From positions 62,001 through 126,000 of the forward strand of contig JADKJU010000003.1 in assembly GCA_016720855.1 (NCBI GenBank): a stretch of 64,000 nt of DNA, written 5' to 3'. Shown piece by piece: positions 59,741-64,000 of the stretch. Below the pieces are notes generated by a model. The model was not told the DNA's origin. It saw only the letters and a list, made by a program, of their open reading frames with translations, and searched no databases. Origin of the DNA: Betaproteobacteria bacterium (GTDB lineage: Bacteria > Pseudomonadota > Gammaproteobacteria > Burkholderiales > Usitatibacteraceae). Position 1 is the stretch's first letter. The number at the start of each line of letters is the position of its first letter. The position numbers and the translations under genes were made by a program.

Positions 59741-59969
59741 CCTGTCCCGACGCAATTTCCTGCTGCGCGGTATCACCGCACCACCTGAACCGCAGGGCCC
59801 TTCGTGGGACGACTTCTTCGGCTCCTACGAGATGGCCTGCGCACAAGTCAACGAGGCACGCCCCTTCCTCGCGGAGGAAGCCAAGCGGCTCGGCATCGAC
59901 ACCAAAGGCAAGAGTGACGTGGAAATCCTGAAGGCGGTTTTCGCCACAACCGGGCGGCCGCAAGGCTGA
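59724..59969 (+). CDS. Small twin-arginine-motif protein
   Basis: An 81-residue protein beginning MPSSPDLSRRNFLLRGIT, a perfect (S)RRxFL twin-arginine start. However, no hydrophobic core follows, and the rest (WDDFFGSYEMACAQVNEARPFLAEEAKRLGIDTKGKSDVEILKAVF) looks soluble and helical. It may be a cytosolic partner or an atypical Tat passenger. It is coupled to the upstream gene by overlap and 25 bp before the membrane protein gene. Confidence 0.65.
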   Translation: MPSSPDLSRRNFLLRGITAPPEPQGPSWDDFFGSYEMACAQVNEARPFLAEEAKRLGIDTKGKSDVEILKAVFATTGRPQG

Positions 59970-59994
59970 CCCTGACCAAGACTGGAGCCCTGCA

Positions 59995-61311
59995 ATGACC
60001 ACTGCATCCGAGGAACGGTACGGGGTGGGATACCTCGAGGAGCGGCGACTTGAGCCGCGATGGCCCGCGCCGGTGGCGCACCTGGTGAACATCGTCGCGC
60101 TGCTCACCGTCTTTTACGCGACCTGGTGGATCTTCCAGGATCTGCGCGGCTACTTCCGGCTGTACACGCCCTACGTGGGCTACATGTACACGCGCTGGCT
60201 CCTGATCATCCTGATCTGGATGGCCTACATCTTCCAGTTCTGGCCGATGCGGCGTTCGCAGCTCGAATCCTGGCATCCGCTGGCCAAGGCGGCGATCGCC
60301 GTGCCGGTGGCCGTGCTCATCATGATGGTGGTGATCCACGGCTTCTTCCAGGGATTCCTCGGCAAGATGGGCATCGCCTACTTCGACCCGACCCGCACCG
60401 CGGGGCTGCCGCGCATGACGCAGTTCTTCGCCGAGGAGTACGCGGCCCTCGCCATCCTGATGTTCGCCGCGCTGGCCTCGTGGCTCGCGCCGGCCTGGGT
60501 GATCGGCATGGAGCGCGCCCCCTGGCACCACGAGAAGCAGCCCGTGCAGGGCGTGACCATTCTCATCGTCACGTTCTTCCTGGCCGTGGTCCTCTACTTC
60601 GTGACGATGCACCCGCACATGGGCATCCTCTACTACCCGTGGCAGTACTTCACCGCGCTCGCCCCGCCGTACTGGGAGGACTTCGCCGGAACGGTGAGCG
60701 GCAATTTCCACATCTCGTGGATCATGTGCGCGACCGTGGTCGTGTGGCTGGTGGAGACGATCTGGGAACGCTACCCCTTCCGCCTCATCCGCAACGCGTG
60801 GCTGCGGCGCGTGACGACGTTCTTCGGAATCATCGCGATCGCGTGGGCGTTCCACCTGTTCCTGTATTTCGCACAGGAGCTCTTCCTGGGCGAACCGATC
60901 CGCGGAACGCGCAACGACAACGCCCCCGACTGGCGCTGGCTGCACGTGGGCGAGATGATGATCTTCTTCCTGCTGCCGGCCCTGTACCTGAACTTCTACT
61001 GCGGCAACTGGCCCACGAAGTTCTCGGTGCCCGTGAACCTGCTCGTCCGCACCGCCATCACGATCGTCGCGGGCCTGGCGCTCATGACGCTCTACTACAA
61101 CATCAGCCACCTCGTGCTCGGCACGCAACGGGGCATCTCGCAGCCCGAGCAGTTCCCGATGATCCCGACGATCTGGCTGATCAACATCATGCTTGTCCAC
61201 CACTGGTACATGGACAACTGGCCGGCGTGGCGCAAGGTCGCGCCCGTCACGGTGAATGCGACGTCGCGCGCACCGTATGCCGGCGAACCCCTCGGCTCCG
61301 CAGCCGACTGA
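59995..61311 (+). CDS. Uncharacterised ~10-helix membrane protein
   Basis: A 438-residue inner-membrane protein with about ten predicted helices and many aromatic residues. Conserved-looking His/Asp/Trp positions sit at helix edges (MHPHMG, SGNFHISW, HLFLYFAQELFL, WLHVGEMMIFF, MLVHHWYMDNWPAW), suggesting metal or cofactor binding. I do not recognise the family. It lies in an operon with a small RR protein, a 38-residue membrane peptide and an exported metallo-hydrolase. Confidence 0.75.
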   Translation: MTTASEERYGVGYLEERRLEPRWPAPVAHLVNIVALLTVFYATWWIFQDLRGYFRLYTPYVGYMYTRWLLIILIWMAYIFQFWPMRRSQLESWHPLAKAAIAVPVAVLIMMVVIHGFFQGFLGKMGIAYFDPTRTAGLPRMTQFFAEEYAALAILMFAALASWLAPAWVIGMERAPWHHEKQPVQGVTILIVTFFLAVVLYFVTMHPHMGILYYPWQYFTALAPPYWEDFAGTVSGNFHISWIMCATVVVWLVETIWERYPFRLIRNAWLRRVTTFFGIIAIAWAFHLFLYFAQELFLGEPIRGTRNDNAPDWRWLHVGEMMIFFLLPALYLNFYCGNWPTKFSVPVNLLVRTAITIVAGLALMTLYYNISHLVLGTQRGISQPEQFPMIPTIWLINIMLVHHWYMDNWPAWRKVAPVTVNATSRAPYAGEPLGSAAD

Positions 61312-61324
61312 CGAGGAGACACTC

Positions 61325-61441
61325 ATGAACAAGCAATTCAACCTGGGACTGTTCGTCGGACTCGGCACGGGCGTTGCCCTGTACTTCGTCGTGGTCTACC
61401 TGCTGCCGATCCTCGGCAAGAGCAAGTGGATCTGGACCTGA
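61325..61441 (+). CDS. 38-residue single-helix membrane protein
   Basis: MNKQFNLGLFVGLGTGVALYFVVVYLLPILGKSKWIWT-type peptide: a short polar start, one helix (residues ~8-29) and a basic/Trp end, suggesting the N-terminus faces the periplasm or the reverse is undetermined. GAGGAGACACTC precedes its ATG. Its position between two operon genes, with clean spacing of 13 and 45 bp, argues it is real, probably a small subunit of the membrane complex. Confidence 0.7.
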   Translation: MNKQFNLGLFVGLGTGVALYFVVVYLLPILGKSKWIWT

Positions 61442-61486
61442 CCCTGCGCCGCGCCCCCACACGGATCGAAACAAGGAGTACCGAAA

Positions 61487-62737
61487 ATGTCTGACAACAA
61501 CACCAACCAAGGTCGACGCGACTTCACCAAGGGTGTGGCCGTCGGCACGATGGCCGGCGCGCTGGCCACCATGGGCGTCTATTCGTACTCGCCCCTGCGC
61601 AAGCAGCACTTCGCGAAGACCGCCGCGCCGAAGGAGGACATCGGCGAGGTGAAGAGCGTGAAGGTCACCAACATCAGCGAAACGAGCTGGTTCGACAACA
61701 AGGTTCTGATGGGCGACATCCGCGGCGCCGGCGGACTGCTGGTGAACCAGTACACCTACAACTGGGCGCCGTTCACCCAGCCCAAGGGCAAGCTCGGCAA
61801 GGGAAGCTACGAGGACGGGATGAAGACGCTGCGCCCCCTCATCCCGAAGAAGCTCGACGATGCATGGGCCTACCAGCTCGAGAATGCCGTGAACCCGAAC
61901 AACTCCGGCGGCTTTTCCGCGCTGATCGAGGTGGAGACCCTCGAAGGCGAGGTGAAGCGCATCCTTCTCGACTCGGGCTGGTCGTTCGACTGGATGGACA
62001 AGGCGTTCAAGCGCGAGGGCATCGACAAGATGCTCGCCGACAACAAGATCGACTATTTCGTGATGTCGCACGAGCACTTCGATCACTTCTGGGGCGTGCC
62101 GGTGGTCTTCAAGTACGCGCCGACCGTCCGGGCGCTTTACCCGAAGGGTTTCTATCCCGAGGGGCTGGACTACATCAAGGCGGCCGGCCACCGCGGCGAG
62201 CTCATCGAGACCAACCCCGGCCTCTACAAGCTCTTCCCGGGCGCGGCGCTCTACAATTTCCAGACCCCGATCATCTGCCGCGTGTTCGGCGAGCAGTCAC
62301 TGTTCTTCAACGTGAAGGACAAGGGCCTGGTCACGGTGACGGGTTGCTGCCACCAGGGCATCCTGCAGTTCGCTTCCACGGCGCAGCGCGCCGTCAAGAC
62401 GAAGAAGCTCTACGGCATCTACGGCGGGCTGCACGTCTCCCCGTTCGACGAATGGGACCCGAAATACGACGACCTCGTGGCCGTGTTCAAGAAATGGGGC
62501 TTCGAGAAGGTGGGCTGCAACCACTGCACCGGCATCCTCACCGCCAAGAAGCTCATCGAGGCGGGGATCGGCGTCGTGCAGGGCACGGCCCGCAACGGCT
62601 CGAAGGACAAGGCCTACCTGGGCAACGGCGACCAGATCGTGTTCGCGATGAACGACGCGCCCATGGTGCCCGGAGTCGTTCCGGTCGGACCGGGAGGCGC
62701 GGCGCCGGCGGCGGCGGGAGGCGGCACGAAGTACTAG
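61487..62737 (+). CDS. Tat-exported metallo-beta-lactamase-fold hydrolase
   Basis: A 416-residue protein with a Tat signal (GRRDFTKGVAVGTMAGALATMGV) and an MBL fold. Metal ligands are HEHFDH (HxHxDH, about residue 196), VTGCCHQGI (about 287) and GGLHV (about 312), with KVGCNHCTG near 345. The arrangement resembles the pterin/dihydropterin-related MBL branch (MJ0936-like) rather than beta-lactamases. The last ~20 residues are Gly/Ala-rich. The product would act in the periplasm with the preceding membrane proteins. The substrate is unknown. Confidence 0.84.
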   Translation: MSDNNTNQGRRDFTKGVAVGTMAGALATMGVYSYSPLRKQHFAKTAAPKEDIGEVKSVKVTNISETSWFDNKVLMGDIRGAGGLLVNQYTYNWAPFTQPKGKLGKGSYEDGMKTLRPLIPKKLDDAWAYQLENAVNPNNSGGFSALIEVETLEGEVKRILLDSGWSFDWMDKAFKREGIDKMLADNKIDYFVMSHEHFDHFWGVPVVFKYAPTVRALYPKGFYPEGLDYIKAAGHRGELIETNPGLYKLFPGAALYNFQTPIICRVFGEQSLFFNVKDKGLVTVTGCCHQGILQFASTAQRAVKTKKLYGIYGGLHVSPFDEWDPKYDDLVAVFKKWGFEKVGCNHCTGILTAKKLIEAGIGVVQGTARNGSKDKAYLGNGDQIVFAMNDAPMVPGVVPVGPGGAAPAAAGGGTKY

Positions 62738-62814
62738 CGCGCACGTCGAGCCTCGAGCGGGGAAGGCCCGTGGCGCGGGCAACGTGCCTGCGCCACGCTA
62801 GAATTCCCGCTTCC

Positions 62815-63015
62815 ATGACCGCTCCCGGCTCCCTGCTGCTCGCGCCCGGTTCGCTCACTCCCGCCTGGGTCGAGCGCGAATACAACAACCGGGAACTCGT
62901 TCCGGAGCATCCCCAGTTCTTCACGCGCTGGGAAAAGGACTCGGAATTCGTCCGCGCAACGCTTCCGGCCCGCCTCGACCTTCCCTACGGCCCCGATCCA
63001 CGCCACCGCATTGGA
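62815..63015 (+). pseudogene. N-terminal fragment of an alpha/beta-hydrolase cut by an IS element
   Basis: The start ATG at 62815 and the sequence PAWVEREYNNRELVPEHPQFFTRWEKDSEFVRATLPARLDLPYG match the N-terminus of kynurenine-formamidase-like alpha/beta-hydrolases. Homology stops near 63015, where the IS3-type end begins, and the remaining frame reads only short IS sequence to TAA. The catalytic residues are all missing. Confidence 0.72.
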
Positions 63016-63036
63016 ATTCCCCCGCTTCTCCGGACA

Positions 63037-63904
63037 CTACGCTAAGCCCGCATGAGTACGTTCGAACTCCATCGGGCTGACCTGCCCAAGCGTCGAATGT
63101 CGGCGCCGGGAATTGTAGAACACTTCGATGTAGTCGAAGATGTCGGCGCGCGACTTCGCGCGTGGCGTACGTCCTGCGATAGACACGTTCCTTTTTGAGC
63201 GAGGCGAAGAAGCTCTCGACCGCGGAGTTGTCCCAACAGTCGCCGCGCTTGCTCATGCTGCAGGTGATGCCCTCGGCCGACAGCAGGCGCTGGAAGTCCT
63301 CGCTGGTGTATTGGCTGCCCTGGTCGGAATGGTGCAAAAGCTCCGAAGGTTTGCCGCGTCGCCACAGCGCCATTATCAACGCGTCCAGCACCAGTTGCGC
63401 GGTCATGGTGGGTTGCATAGACCAGCCGACCACGCGCCGGCTGAACAGATCCACCACAACGGCCAGGAACAACCAGCCCTCGCCCGTCCAGATGTAGGTG
63501 AAATCGGCTGCCCACTTCCGGTTCGGAGCAGCAGCGGCGAAGTCTCGCTCCAACACGTTCGGTGCGATGCTGTGTTCCGGACGCAATCCAATCGTCGGTA
63601 GGCATGCGCCGCGGCTTGGGCTGCGCGCTCATGCCAGCCCCTCGCATCAGTCGCGCCACTCGATTCTCGCTGCAGGATTGGCCTGCGACGACCATGTCCT
63701 TCCAGACCCGCGGCGAGCCGTAGGTCTGGTGACTCAAACGAAGCTTTCCCGGATCAGCACCAGCAAGCCCGCGTTGGCGATCGAGCGCACGCTCGGCGAG
63801 CGTCCAAGCCACTCGTAGAACCCACTCGACGACACCTCGAGCAAGCGGCACATCATCCGGGTCAGCCACACCGGCCGATAGCGGGCTACAAACACATACC
63901 TCAC
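63037..63904 (-). pseudogene. IS3-family transposase orfB with multiple frameshifts
   Basis: DDE integrase-type transposase. All three catalytic positions are recognisable: WAADFTYIW, LLHHSDQGSQYTSEDF and DNSAVESFFASLKKE. However, they lie in different frames. Breaks are seen near 63734 (frame stops between RESF and SHQTYG), near 63590 (after RMPTDD, before GLRPEHSIAP) and near 63160 (after YATREVAR, before DIFDYIEVFYNSRRRH). The conserved end SPMEFERTHAGLA terminates at 63037. The copy is inactive unless the assembly is wrong. Confidence 0.88.
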
Positions 63905-64000
63905 GTTGGTTCCTTCGCGAAGTAGCCCAGCGCTTTTTTTAGAATGTCGCGCTCCATTCGAACTTTCGCCAACTCTCGCCGAAGCTGCTCGTTCTCCAGC
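63901..64000 (-). CDS. IS3-family orfA, C-terminal part only
   Basis: The last 32 residues (LENEQLRRELAKVRMERDI, then LKKALGYFAKEPT) form the leucine-zipper end of an IS3 OrfA. The slippery A-AAA-AAG lies in the LKK codons. The gene continues beyond the window. Confidence 0.85.
   Translation of the reverse strand, partial: LENEQLRRELAKVRMERDILKKALGYFAKEPT

Larger units (their letters stand above)
63018..64000 (-). mobile_element. Decayed IS3-family insertion sequence, right end outside the window
   Basis: Contains an orfA 3' end (63901 on), the orfB region, and a left end TTCTCCGGACACTA at ~63026-63039 next to the broken hydrolase. The orfA/orfB junction holds A7 followed by G (63934-63940 on the plus strand as T7), the classic -1 slippery site. 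The far inverted repeat lies beyond the window, so duplicated target bases cannot be checked. Confidence 0.85.

Overview
The window is GC-rich, densely packed bacterial chromosome. Its gene content points to a betaproteobacterium. The evidence is the YciB-YciI-BolA-PpiC cluster, a Bug-type tripartite tricarboxylate transporter, the long form of TrpS, DUF2917, and the adjacent ygfX and ygfZ genes. No genus can be assigned from the sequence alone. Most genes sit in short operons with 4-bp ATGA overlaps, and GTG and TTG starts are common.

Layout. 0-2.3 kb: prmB, pdxH and a ChaC-like gene. 2.3-6.6 kb (minus): a HAD phosphatase and a complete phosphonate-type ABC importer (phnD, phnC, two phnE). 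6.7-14.2 kb (minus): rluB, scpB, scpA, a secreted esterase, trpS, a site-2 protease, yciO and an RNase AM/PHP gene. 14.3-21 kb (plus, except the flavin reductase): yciB-yciI-bolA-parvulin, a GcvR-like ACT protein, a universal stress protein, and a lipoprotein/ECF sigma/anti-sigma-like trio. 21-31 kb: GNAT, ABM, purL, ygfX/ygfZ, tctBAC and a second GNAT. 31-38 kb: a DMT exporter and a four-gene trehalose/sugar operon (membrane-sensor OtsA fusion, OtsB, GH15 hydrolase, ROK kinase), then ppa. 38.5-39.5 kb: an HNH nuclease and a gene-free repeat patch. 39.5-46.8 kb (minus): a menaquinone operon menF-menDH-menB-menC-menE in which MenD and MenH form one polypeptide. 47-51 kb: DUF2917, queA, tRNA-Leu(CAA), an acyltransferase/methyltransferase pair and 5-FCL.

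51.3-56.7 kb is the most distinctive region. It holds a cyclic-nucleotide-binding protein, a 55-residue stub resembling the N-terminus of the NHLM HlyD adaptor, a C39-peptidase ABC exporter and a second ABC exporter. A convergent gene encodes a 79-residue double-glycine leader peptide. Its predicted core opens with two 18-residue tandem units that resemble TonB boxes of outer-membrane receptors. This looks like a reduced dual-ABC peptide export system with an unusual cargo.

56.8-62.7 kb carries a YwiC-like protein, a Met-rich Spy/CpxP-like protein, a remnant of a sigma-54 activator, and an uncharacterised operon. That operon encodes a twin-arginine small protein, a ~10-TM His-rich protein, a 38-residue membrane peptide and a Tat-exported metallo-beta-lactamase-fold hydrolase. 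The right edge is a decayed IS3-family element that has cut off an alpha/beta hydrolase.

A family of short AAAAGGGG/CCCCTTTT hairpins recurs at gene ends (21.9, 26.0, 40.9, 42.8 kb, with longer variants at 30.5 and 47.3 kb). In several places these hairpins form the last codons of genes, and in menE the first.
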